Below are positions 10,221-21,685 of a stretch of 64,000 bases of DNA, one piece after another (the first letter of the stretch is position 1; every line of letters starts with the position of its first letter). Made by a program: the position numbers and the translations under genes. The stretch lies in NCBI GenBank assembly GCA_037179385.1, contig CM074193.1, positions 43,677,082-43,741,081 of the forward strand, written 5' to 3'. The stretch is from Holothuria scabra (taxonomy: Eukaryota; Echinodermata; Holothuroidea; Aspidochirotida; Holothuriidae). Under the pieces are notes generated by a model. That model searched no databases, had not been told where the DNA came from, and saw nothing but the letters and a program-made list of their open reading frames with translations.

Positions 10221-12349
10221 CATTTTGCGTCTAGACACCACAGAAAACCAGAAAACATTGTTCTTTTGGTAGTACACGTATTTCACTTGTTAAATCTCTA
10301 CAAAGACTAAAAATTATTCTTTTTTTAAAATATTTTATGCTCACCCAAAAGGAAAATCCTGAAACGTAGGACTATAATCAGTTTAAAGTTTTGCCAAATA
10401 TGGCACCAATTTGCATGTGGGAAATCTAACGCAAAGAAAGTTTCTCAGATGGGGACATAACAACTTTTGGTTTTCCTATTATAACTGAATTCCATTCAAA
10501 TATTGCGGCATTTGCGATATACGTCCTCCTGAAGGTTTCAATTTTTTCCAAGGCAAAGGGAGATACCGGTTCCCTTTAGTCTCATCTCGCAGGCCACATA
10601 TCAGAAATGCCCAGTTTTGGGGTCCCTAAAATGTATTTCTCACCATTTTTCATAGATTGGTTTCTTATTCTCATTATTTAAGAAGTGGCAGACATGAGAT
10701 TCGCATTTCAAGGTTGGGTACATGCAGCTTAAAACACGTGAGAAGTGCCGTTTCAGGCCACCTGGAGGGTTTAAAAAACCCAAAATTTTCTTCTACGATC
10801 TGCGCCAACCGATGGTGGTGCTCTGCTTAGATAGTCTTGCCACGCCTGATCCTCGGAGGTACCAGCCCCCCACTCACTTGTTACCTATAGGCCCCCTAAA
10901 AATTCCATCCTTACTACGCCGCTGACTTACGGAAGAGCATGGGATAATTTTCATGCAAGAAACATTGACAGTTTAATTGCACAAAAGGCATGGATGCGTT
11001 GTTAACAGATATATAAGGTTTACGTCCCTTCATTTACATCCTCCTACAGCTAGGTTAATTGCGGTAACCGACTCCAACTGTGATCTCACCGAAGTTCCCT
11101 ATCTCCCTGTTTTGTAATGGCTTAGTGGGTAGCTCCCTCGTAGGTCATTCGAAATGACCCTTCTTGAAAAGCAACGGTTCAGATAGAAGTTGTATTTTAA
11201 ACATGTTTTATCTTGGAGTTTTATAATAGGAGGAATTAAACAACCAGAGTAAAGCACATAGCTCTATATTAAAAGGGCAATAATCTGTCATTATAAAATA
11301 AAGAACAAAAAAAAAAAAAAAGGAAAATTGAGTATCTAGCTGAACACTTTTTAAACAAATATTGTCGATGTTTTCATATTATGTGATGTAATTTTTGTTC
11401 TAGCAGTGGAGACTAGTGAATTCGAAACCATTTCAGGTCAAAAGAGCAACACAGAGGACTCTTTCAACACCACGTTTTTCATCACGCAATTTACCTTTTT
11501 CCAAATAGCAATTACAATGAATTGTGGGAAAGAGTTTTGGGTGTACGTCAATTTTCACCACAGTAAAATGCCATTGACAAAAATGACAAACATCAAAACT
11601 CTATCTTACAACCCTTTGTAATTGCTATTTGGAAACAGGTCTATTATCATCACGTTTAGCATATTAAGCAGCAACTGGTAATATTATAGGCCTGGTTGTT
11701 TAAAGACCTATGGTCCCAGGGTAAGGTTTACACACTTTTATGTAACAAGAAACATTTTGAGTGCACAGATTCAAATAAGGGACATAATATGTGCAAAATG
11801 TTTCCTTAAACATTTACAATGGTTGATTGTAACTTTGTAGAAGAAATGAAAATTTTAAGAAATGTCAATGTGTAAAACAGTTTTCCGTGAGTTTTGGATT
11901 CACAGTAGCTAAGTATTAAATGTTTCTTTGGTTTGACATTTATTGAAGCGAATTTTCCGGCGTTGACATTTAGCAGTATTGGTATAGTTGGCATTTAAAG
12001 TATAATGGCTTTGCGATTACACACCAGACACCTTGGTAATATCCTTGTATCTGAAAACAGGATTTGCAATCCAAAGGAAGGAACAAAGGAACAATTTTTC
12101 AATATTTTGTTTCCTTAAATAAGAGATTAAAGGAGCTTGTTGAGTTGGCTCATGAAACTCAACAAGTTCATCCAAATCTGTCAAGTTTTCTTCACATACC
12201 ATTTACAAATGGCCACACTTAGACAATCTCCATATCCTACTGACAAGTAACTGTTTAAACAATCACCCTTCTATCGTGTGAAATTTCACTTTATTATTTT
12301 TAAAATTCATGATTGTATTTTGAATAGTATATTTATGTTCCAGTATAAT
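10221..12349. other. No gene recognised; one transposon-end fragment
   Basis: AT-rich sequence with no convincing exon. At about 10,850-10,924 a block ending CCTTACTACGCCGCTG resembles one end of a TIR transposon; the other end was not located. A short inverted pair of the type CCAAATAGCAATTAC occurs at about 11,500 and 11,620. Confidence 0.35.
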
Positions 12350-13689
12350 CAATAATTTGTGAAATTTCAACAATTAAAAACACTCATTTTGCCCCCACTT
12401 TGTAAACAGTGAACTTGTTTAGTTATTAGACACTTGTTAATCATTCAAATCTGTTTTTGAAACGAAATGTCTAGGAGTTAGACAAGTGTGATTGGTATCT
12501 GAACATGTTTACAAAGAGGGGGCTTAAAGTGTGTAAATGAACGTCTACTTTCTAAACAACGTTTCTAGAGTGTATATTGTTGGGATTAAATGTGATGACA
12601 TGCAAAATTACGAAGGTTTACTTTGTTGTCTCTAAAACTACAGGAGAGTGATGCTTACCTAAATGCAACCTGCCTCCCCTTTTCCTTTTAAAATCTTAAT
12701 TCACTTCAAGTTTGGATATATAACGTATGAGAGGGGTAACTATTCGAAGCAATCTGGATATTGTCAGGGAAATAAAATGTTTGGTCCTTTAAGAACCAGT
12801 TTTTAAAGTACGGTACTTCTTCGACTAAAATATGAACTTGGAGCAAGAACATATAAAGTCATATCCAAACATGAATTAACACATGTCGAAATACTTGCCT
12901 CAATGGAAATCCGACATGTCCAACGCATTTTTAATTTTATGATTAAATAATCCAATTTAGCTGCTTCAATGAACAACTTTGGTGACCATTTTGGTAACAA
13001 TACAAACTCAACAACTGAAGGGTGTAAATAGGGCCAGCATAAGGTTAGTTTGATAGGAGGGAAAGTATTAGTTGAGTGCTCCTTTTTTCTTTATCCCTTC
13101 TTTTCCTTTTCCTTTTCCTTTCACATTTCTTTGTAAAAATAGGGGGTGGTTCACCACTGCCACCCCTGATTCCGACGTGCGATTAAAAAAAAAAAAAAAA
13201 GAACTGGCATCAAATTCTGAAAAAAGTGCTGACTAGAAGAACTATTAAATTACTCATGGTATCTTGAATGGTAAGATCCTCTTTTGCTTTACTTTGACTG
13301 TTTGAACAGTTATCATTTGTCAACCTTCAAATGTTTGGATTGGCGTCTTACTTGTATTTATAACAGATCCCGACAAGGTTCGTCATAGGATGAATTTTTC
13401 AAAATTATTTGCTGTTCTTCAAACTTTAAAACCAATCTTTCTTTCAACGAATGCTGGAAACTCATTGACCTTTACATTCTCTACGTAGTGTAATTGCTAT
13501 CATTTAGCTTCAGGACCAAACAGCAGACCTCCTCCCCTAAAAAAAAAAACAACAAACGAACAAAAAAGAAAGCTTCAAAGTCTCCTTTCCGAATTTGAGT
13601 GAGTGATATATTCTGCTAACCCCAGACTCATTTATTTTAATAGAATATTTCTTATATGGGAAAATACCAAATTGAGTTCCTTCCTTAAA

Positions 13690-13887
13690 CATGTACAACT
13701 TGGACAGACCTACATCGTGTTTCTTTCTCCTAATTCTTGGTCAATGATACCATGTCGGACAAAAAGACAAGAAGAGGGCGACAAACCATTAATAGCGACT
13801 AACGACACTGAAATATCTGAACACTTGTCAGCTCTTTTACCACGGCAACCGGGCAGAGCCACTTTAGTGTTTAACAGTATGCTTTAA
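13690..13887 (+). pseudogene. Possible Ig-domain exon
   Basis: An open frame follows a CAG acceptor-like site. It reads TYIVFLSPNSWSMIPCRTK, which has the look of an Ig B-strand with its cysteine (compare the IPCR motif common in PDGFR/VEGFR-type Ig domains). It then runs about 50 more residues to a stop without a clear F-strand cysteine. It lies just downstream of the duplicated segment and could be the first exon of a neighbouring receptor paralogue. No matching exon was found in the other copy. Resemblance only; function unproven. Confidence 0.3.
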
Positions 13888-14008
13888 TGTTAAATCGATG
13901 GATAATATTAAGAAATTAAAGCCTTATAACGAAACTAAGCTCTTTCAATAATGAAAGGAAATAACGTTTGTTTATTCCAGATAATGTCGGTATAGTCATG
14001 TTTTTTTT

Positions 14009-15298
14009 ATTCCTTGCCGTAGGCAGGCAAGGAATCTATGCGATGGTGATGTCGTGTGTGTGTGTGTTTGTGTGTGTATGGGTGTGTGTGTATGTGTGTG
14101 TGTGTTTGTGACACTTGCTTGTAAACACGATATCTTAAGATAGGAATGTCCGACACTTTTCATATTTGGTATATGGATTTATCATGTTGAGAGGTAGAAC
14201 CCTATTGTTTTTGGTAGAGGTCAAAGGTCATTTGAGGTCACCAGCGGTAAATTGCGAAAACGCCAAAAATGGCTTGTAAACACGATATCTTCAGATTGGA
14301 TTGCCCGACAATTTTCATACTTGGTATATAGATTTGTCATGTTGAGAGGAAGAACCCTATTGTTTTTGGTAGAGGTCAAAGGTTATTTGTGGTCACCAGC
14401 GGTAAAATTTTGAAAACACTGAAAATGGCTTGTAAACATATCTTCAGTAAGGAGAGACCAACACTCTTCATATTAGGTATATAGATTTTAAATGTTGAGA
14501 GAGAGAAGCCTATTGTTTTTGGTAGAGGTCAAAGGTCATTTGAGGTTATCAGCGGTAAAATTGCCTAAACACTCAAAATGGCTTGTAAACACGATATCTT
14601 CAAAAAGGAGTGACAGATACTCTTCATATTTGGTATATAGATTTGTCATGTCGAGAGAAAGAAGCCTATTGCTTTTGGTAGAATTCAAAGTTCATTTGAG
14701 GTCACCAGCGGTAAAATTGGGAAAATCCCGAAAATGGCTTTTAAACATGATTTCTTCAGATAGGAGTGACCGACACTTCTCATGCTTGGTATATAGGTTT
14801 GTCATGTTGAGAGGAAGAAGTCTATCGTTTTTGGCTGATGTCAAAGGTCATTTGAGGTCATCAGCGGTAAAAATGTGAAAACACCGAAAATGGCTTGTAA
14901 ACATGATATCTTCAGATAGGATTGCCCGACAATTTTCATACTTGGTGTATAGATTTTTCATGTTGAGAGAAAGAAGCCCTCTTGCTTTTGGTAGAGGTCA
15001 AAGGTCATTTGATGTCACCAGCGGTAAAATTGCCAAAATTTCGAAAATGGCTTGTAAACACAATATCTCCAGATAAGAGTAACAGATACTTTTCATATTT
15101 GGTATATAGATTTGTCATGTTGAGAGAAAGAAGCCTATTGTTTTTGGTAGAGGTCAAAGGTCATTTGAGGTCACCAGGGGTAAAATTGTGAAAATTCTGT
15201 GCCTAAAATGTAAAGAAAAATCTATCAAGTACTGTCAATTTGAAAGCAGGTAAGGTATTTGATGGCAAGGAATCACTAAGCCTTTTGGCTTTCTGGTT
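14009..15298 (+). mobile_element. Helentron-like (HINE/pearl-like) tandem-repeat element, copy A
   Basis: It starts ATTCCTTGCC with a nearby inverse GGCAAGGAATC, then a GT microsatellite (14,055-14,110), then seven tandem units of 152-158 bp (landmark GGCTTGTAAACACGATATC, from about 14,119 to 15,047). It ends with GGCAAGGAATC, a hairpin AAGCC-TTTT-GGCTT and CTGG followed by T. Subterminal inverted repeats, internal tandem repeats, a 3' hairpin and a CTRR-type end are the hallmarks of non-autonomous Helentrons. A second copy at 62,934-63,913 confirms both boundaries. No Rep/helicase is encoded. The overlapping open frames here are repeat translations, not genes. Confidence 0.7.
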
Positions 15299-18200
15299 TT
15301 AGAATGCTCTGGAAGCATAGAAGGGACTGTCAAACGAAAAACACACCATCTCTGAATGCATAAGCATGTTTCGTTATATGACATTTTGAAGACGTAATAA
15401 CCACCGTGACGTCAAAGTGACAAGAATCTAAAATTTGTCGTTACAGGTGATCTAGCATTTTTGTCAAAAGGGACGAACCATTCACATTTTGGCCATATCT
15501 ATGGGCTCATCAAAATGACAAGATTCGGAATTTTGTTCGGCGAGGTAGAGATGATTCGTTATATTGGTTTAATTTTTTTTATTAAGATGCATAACATTGC
15601 GCACTAACTGCAATGCTGAAAGATATTACTCGAGGTTTTATTGTTTGATGTATACTCCAAAGCTGTAATCTAAACACTCTTTGCTCTTCATTTTTTATAG
15701 CCTCTCATCAGGTTTCTGACAAAAAAGACATACCGTGACAACGCGTGTCAACACGTTTTGTGACTTTTAATGAAAATCTCAGAAGGGGATTTGTGATTCG
15801 AATTGTTTTTGTTTGATAAGGATGAAAACTAGGATTGGGATCGTATAGAATGCCTTCCCCTTAACTCACAACGTCGATTTGTCACTTGTTCAATTTCCTC
15901 ACTTTCCTAGATTCCTTTTCTACATTCCAGTGTAAATTGTGAATTGCTCCATTCATCGTCTTTGACAATTTCCGTTCCTTCCAGTCATTCCCTTTCTCAA
16001 GCCCTCACGGTTTTCTCACCGTCCCGCTAGCTGTGTCTGCTTATTCATTATGACTTCCATCTCTGTTTAAATCAGGTTTCCTTACTTTGAAGCTTATTGC
16101 TTTCTTCCTTACCATGCACTCTGAACTCCTTCCGCCAATAGCCTTATGGCCTAATCCCCATTGTTATTTTTTTCAAGTTCATTAATCTTTTTCAATCTAA
16201 CATTGTTCTCCATTTTCATTTCCCCTTCTTTTGTCCCCTTTTATGTCTCCCTCCTTTTTTTCTTTGTTTTTTTTTTTTTTTGTTTTCATTTTTACGTCGT
16301 TTAAGGTTTGCTCCACATTTTCCAGTTCGGGAGATAACCTCTTTTTGGGGAAAATGGTTTTTCACCCGATCGGGAAAGGGGGGGGGGGGATACGGCCATG
16401 GGTGGCCCCATTTTAGAATTTCCCCTTGATGCTTTGCCATCCTTCCGAGCAAACTAAACGATTTTTGTTTTAATTTTGCCATTTTCACAATAAGTTGTTA
16501 TTAGGCAAAATGTCAATGTTTCAAATTTTACCATTTTGATGAGATGTTTTAAATAGGAAAAATGCAAATTGCCTGAATTACAGTTGGAGTCTCCAAACTG
16601 TCAATTTTACACAACTTGCCGTTTTATCGATATAGTTTTTTTTTACATTCGCATGCTTCATGGACGCTTCTGTAGTTTGTTGTGAACTGCTTCTACGACT
16701 ACATTTGTAACATACCGGGTTATATGTAAAGCTAGTTGTGTAGCAGCGTCTAGAGAAGTTCACCCACTCCTTGCCACGTAGATTCTTCTACTAAAACCAG
16801 TTTGGACGAAAATGACAGAAGGTAAGTAAACTATTAAAATGTAAAATATTTGAAAATAACGGTCGAAGGTCTTTATCACAGGGTGGTGCAAACTTGTACT
16901 TAACATGGCAAGTTGTAATTTCAAAGTAAATTCATGTCAAAGCCCCTCAACATAAAAGTGCAGAATTGTGGAATCGGCTGCCCTGGTTGAAGAAATGGTT
17001 ACTTTGGTTGAACCATTTTTGTTTGGACAAATACGTAGGAGGATACGTATTCAAAGCTTTTTAATGCGTTAAAATTCGATGTGTATTTTTCAAGATAAAA
17101 GTAGGTAACATTTACAGGTATACTCTCTTTGAGCCAATGTTAGTTTCCTACGGTAATCATGCTGTAGTTGCCTTTAACCCGAAAATTCTTATCCAAATGT
17201 CAGTCTACCTTAGTGACTCCTTATCAAAATTCCAATGAAGAGGCGCATTCCTCACACTCTACTTTTAATCTTCCGTTGCGAGCCGTCATCCAAAATTACG
17301 AAATTTATATCAATCGAAACAAAATGTACCGTTTCATTTGAAGTCATCAATAACGCGGTTGTCTTTTTGAATTGCCATAAATGAAAATATTGTGCTTAGA
17401 ATGCTCCAACAAAGAGTACAAAGAAAATTGCTCAAACACAATCTAGTAATTCAGTCTTTAATCATAAACCTCAGCAATATCTACATCTCTTCAAAATACT
17501 ATGCGCAAGAAGAACGATGGGCGTTGCATCATTTGAAGTGTTGAAAGTTTAGGTGGACAAATTGTTCTTGAGAAACAAACAACTGTTTTCTATTTGTGGA
17601 AGACTTATTCCTTGAAAAGAAGGCTTCCATACTGCCTTATTTTTGATAATCTATCACCCTGTGTCAATCAATATTAATTTAAAAAGGATAAATTTTTCTT
17701 GCAAAACAAACCGAGTATTTCCATTTAAGCATTGTCTTCTCCGTGGCTGTTTGATGGGTGGGGTTTAGGTGGTGGGTTGGGGGGGGGGATGGATCCCTCA
17801 GCTGGGTAATTTCTCTCACCTTTTTGACCTTTGCTCTGTATTAGTGTTCACTTTCTTTTTTGCTGCTGTAGAAGCTTTTTTTAGTTGTAAGTCTGTTTTT
17901 TTTCTTAGGGAGTGCACGTTTTCACCCCCCCCCCCCGGGATTTTGGTGCACTTCCTTATGTATGTACATTGATTCTTTTGAAATATTTATATCCTGTATA
18001 GGTGTATTTACATGTAAAAGCGAAAAAATAAAACAAAACGAAACTTTTGTAGAAATTACTCTAACAGTTTTTGTTTCATAATTATTAAAGAGTTGTTTAA
18101 ATATAAAGGGAAGTTACATAGACTTGAAGAAATACTTCCATCCAGTGCTTCCATCCAGTGGCGAATGAGATACAATTGAAGTGCACAGTTTAGAGTTAGT

Positions 18201-19799
18201 CGTTTACTTTAACTTGTTCTATTAAAAACTGTTATTACACAAGCTTGCAAACTTCGCAATTAAAAAAAACTGAAAAAAAAAAAACTAAAAAGAGAAAAAG
18301 TCAAGTACAAAAATAGTCAAAGAATATGAATACTATTGGGGCGGGGCGGGGGGGGGGATGAAAGGAGAGGACTCCCCCCCCCCCACTTTTTGAGTGGAGG
18401 GGACACTAACGGTTCAGTCACCCCGTCCCCCCGATTGCAATCGAATTTCTGTATCACTAATTCCAGATGATTACTTTGCAAATTCCAAAAGTCCTGCAGT
18501 CTCATTGATGTTCTTTTTTCACTGGCATATCAAACAGTAGGCCTATTCACATTATTCTTCGGTCTCTTTTATTATTTCGATTGTTCGTTCGGTACATAGG
18601 ACGGCAGGAGTGGTTAAGAAGGAGCAGAACATTTAAGAATTTGAAGAAGGGGAATGACATCTGTAATCTTTAGTGATCGACCAGTTTGCCGTGATGAGAT
18701 TGGCAAACACATTTTAAGGAAACCGAAAACGTCTCGGTGCACAGTCTGCGTGCAACATTTTCAAAAAAAAAAAATAAATTAATAAATAAATTATTTCTAA
18801 TGCAAAATTTCGACGCACACATCACAAATTCGTATAACGGTTCGAACATTTCTTATTTAGACATTTATCAGAGAAGTAAAATCACTCTGCGTTTGCAAGA
18901 GTAAAGAGATTTCAATTCGGAATTAGAGGTACACCTCCATCCTCTGTCTGCAGATAGTGTATGATGAGATATCGTTCGAAAGGACATATTGAATGTTTCT
19001 TTGTATCACTATTCTTACACAGGTAGGCTTATGAAACGGTGTGTCAGTAGCATCAGTGGGTACCAATCCCCACCCCGATCTGTGATTTTTCCGCAGTATA
19101 TTGAAGTGTGGTTTTGTTAAATTCTTGAATTTATTTTACCTTCTTTTATACAATGGTTCCTTACTATAAGAACTTTTGCACAAATCCTTCGCAAATTATA
19201 ATAATTGCCGTTGTGATTCTAATTACTTGTAGAATACACCTGGTATTTATGTTCACATTGACCGTATAGTTCCTTGAAGTAATTACCAACACTTTCAAGA
19301 CCATGTTTTGAAAACTTTGTAGCTTCCTAGTAACTCAAAATATTTGAACGTTTAGCAACATTTTGAATCTTGGTTCCCTTCTGTTAGACACTCAGTGGCG
19401 AAGCCTCCAGGGATCAGGCGTCAGAATTCGGAAATTTGCCATTTGTGAAACCGGTATACTTCAAGATTGTGGTTTTGAAAACTCATGAAATTTCGAAATT
19501 CCGAGTTCTCTCTCATAAAAGTTCCATATTTGCTATTATTTGTTTTATAAGAAGGAAAATTGTCCTTGCGCTTTGCTTCGCCCAAATTGCAATTCCGTAG
19601 CAGAAGGGATCCCTCATACCTTTAGTTTGTTGAACTTCTAGCTTTGGAAGTAACAAAATCGGAAATTTGCTGTATGTGACATCAGATCATAAAGTGGCAT
19701 CGGTAACTACAGTGCTGCTTGCATTAGTTTTCTTTGAATAGATAAAATTCCAAACCTTCTCCAACATAAGCTCTTGACTCAAAAAATACGTAGGGGATC
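15299..19799. other. No gene recognised; homopolymer tracts
   Basis: AT-rich non-coding sequence with several G or C runs (near 16,380, 17,780, 17,925 and 18,340-18,382) and A runs. No coherent exon, RNA gene or transposon was supported. A fragment AGTGGCGAAGCCTCC near 19,394 resembles a transposon end. The sequence AAAATGACAGAAGGTAAGT at about 16,810 looks like a start codon plus a perfect splice donor but has no supporting context. Confidence 0.35.
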
Positions 19800-20018
19800 C
19801 AGTGGCGTCACCGGACTGGGGGGCACTGGGTGGCACAACAATTTAGCAGGGGGCACTGCTAAACTGCACACATTGCGCCGTAGGCGCCACCGAGCGCGAA
19901 GCGCGAGGCTCATCTGGTGGGGTCCAGGGACACGCCTTAGGGCCCCTGGTGAGATCCAGGAGCAAAGCCCCGGCGACGGTTCAGAGGGCGAAGCCCCTGG
20001 AAGCTCCTGGGTTTTAGC

Positions 20019-21003
20019 ATAGTTATTATACCTTTCCCTAATTGGGAAACTCCTTACGTACACTGTGTATACACAGACGTAAAAGCTGTATGTACGTTCA
20101 TAGTTTTTGTAAGGTGCGTCCATAACTATTCGTAAAAGCATGTTGAGCTCTTCAAAAAATTTCATCACGTGCCTTTGAAGATGCACACGATAGATTGGTA
20201 GCAATATGGCTCCTTTGAGTGATGTGCTGTTTCTGCTGGGAAGTGAAAACTAAAATTGACCCAAGGGCTAAAAGGGAATTGCATGATGACTCCTAATCAG
20301 TAAGTTTTTTAGATTTTTGAATAAATGAAGAAATCCTATTTTCTCGGGTTTCTTTTTCTCTTTTTAAGCGTAAAATACTGGTTCCGAAGCCTGGTGTTAG
20401 GAGACCTTCGCTTGGGACCTTCAGTAGGCCCTAACGTTTCAGGCTTATCCTACCGCAGTCTGTGTGCGGTAAGGGTGAAGTAGGGCTTCATTTCTCTAGG
20501 TGCGCTTCCTAAAATTTTGTGCGACCATAGTTACTGGTAAATATTGTATAATACACTCGTCTGATGAAACGTTAAACTCATTAGTTAAAATGGTTTAATT
20601 CGACTAGTCTAACATTGCGACTGCTACTATGCCTCGCAATTTCGCGGAATTTTTGAGTGTGCTTTACAAGTTACTGACGCCAGCCCAGCCTTCGATTGTC
20701 CCGCTATTTTAATTTGGGTACAGTTATTCTCGATTTACGACCGTTCCAATTTAAGACAGAAATCTTAATCAAACCTTTCGCAATCATAAACACCCTAATT
20801 GAAGTCATTAAAGTTTGATAATTGTTCGCAAGAGGCTCTTGAAGAAATCAGTTTACCTTGTCTGCATATATACAGTACGTATGGAGAGTCCAACAACAAG
20901 GCTCTCGTGTACTATCAACGTCACGTGACTGACGAAAACCGGAATCTCAACATGAGCAGTCAGTTCACGAAGTTTCCAAACCAGGAAAAGGTATAATAAC
21001 TAT
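20019..21003 (+). mobile_element. Mutator-like TIR element, long copy
   Basis: A 985-bp element with imperfect inverted ends of about 35 bp beginning ATAGTTATTATACC. It is flanked by an exact 9-bp duplication GGTTTTAGC (20,010-20,018 and 21,004-21,012). The unfilled sequence is visible in the related copy near 5,215-5,240, where the GGTTTTTAGC equivalent occurs once. The 9-bp duplication fits Mutator-like transposition. It carries a 65-codon frame against the right end, while the left end reads into a different short frame. No transposase is visible. Confidence 0.8.
20799..20996 (+). CDS. Conserved 65-codon frame carried by the Mutator-like element (copy 2)
   Basis: The frame starts without ATG (first codon TTG), ends at the element's terminal repeat, and matches the frame at 4,952-4,755 over its whole length with no net length change. 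Shared segments include EEISLPCLHI, KALVYYQRHVTD and FPNQEKV. The end AAAAG|GTATAATAAC lets the terminal repeat act as a splice-donor-like sequence. I cannot name a family. The position fits a captured exon in a Pack-MULE-like element, or a fragment of the element's own product. Confidence 0.4.
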   Translation: MKSLKFDNCSQEALEEISLPCLHIYSTYGESNNKALVYYQRHVTDENRNLNMSSQFTKFPNQEKV

Positions 21004-21685
21004 GGTTTTAGCGTGTTTGTGAGGTACTTAAGTCGCTATTTAAGTGTTCTTCTATTGACTTAACACTGGTCTCAAAAATACCTAAAGGGTAACTTCCAGT
21101 AAGACTTTTGGTAAAAAAGTGATTCAACTAACAAGAGTAGATCCGGCTGGTATTTTGAAAAAGTGCGAGATGAACTATTGAGAAAAGAAATTGATGGGCA
21201 GTTCAATGTGTGTCTCGTTAGAGGTCCAGGGGCGAAGCCCCCGGACACCCATGGGTTTTGAGGGGTGTGTTAGGTGTTCAGGTCGAAATTTACGGGTTAT
21301 TCTGTTGTCTTTACACTGGTCTCAAAAACACTTCCAGGGTAACTGCAGTTAAGATTTTATTGGTAAAAGAACTAGTGAAGCAACTTCCAAGAGCGGATCC
21401 GGCTGACATTTTGAAGAAGGAGAGCTGAACTTGTAAGAGAAAGAGAAAACAGATGTGATCCTCTTAAAAATGTAGGCCTTATCCTGCTTGAACGGCTATC
21501 TGAGCTATGCGCCACCTTCAGTCAGCGAAGTTGGAAGTGTGCAGAAATTTTTGAAAAACGCAACGCCTCAGACAGCCGGGAATGGCATTTTCCAGGTGTT
21601 TTTGCGATATTTTTAGTTGAAAATTACTGCCTTTTCTTGCCAAATAAAGAATCCAATCTTAAATATTTTCATATTCACACTCTAA

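Larger units (their letters stand above)
8130..13640 (+). repeat. Segmental duplication, copy 1
   Basis: Sequence from about 8,130 to 9,340 and from about 12,350 to 13,640 matches about 54,880-56,080 and 58,700-60,030 in the same order and orientation, roughly 46.5 kb apart. The first block contains the receptor tail exon. The second holds no recognised gene. Between the blocks the copies are not obviously alignable, and copy 1 has gained a hAT MITE. The simplest reading is duplication of part of a receptor gene followed by independent decay. Confidence 0.7.

Noticed and set aside
12803..13000. Minus-strand frame present in both copies of the segmental duplication (also within 59,192-59,494)
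   Set aside because: Similarity is explained by DNA duplication; lengths and frames differ, and no domain is seen.
14492..15191. Repetitive open frames of 69-128 codons in the tandem array (and 63,500-63,715)
   Set aside because: They are translations of the 155-bp units; the frames change between units and contain no domain.
16810..16830. Start codon followed by a perfect splice donor
   Set aside because: No signal peptide, promoter or matching downstream exon; such strings occur by chance.
19779..20204. 141-codon minus-strand frame at the end of the CAGTGGCGTCACC element
   Set aside because: It crosses the boundary between the outer element and the nested Mutator-like element, so it is a chance fusion.
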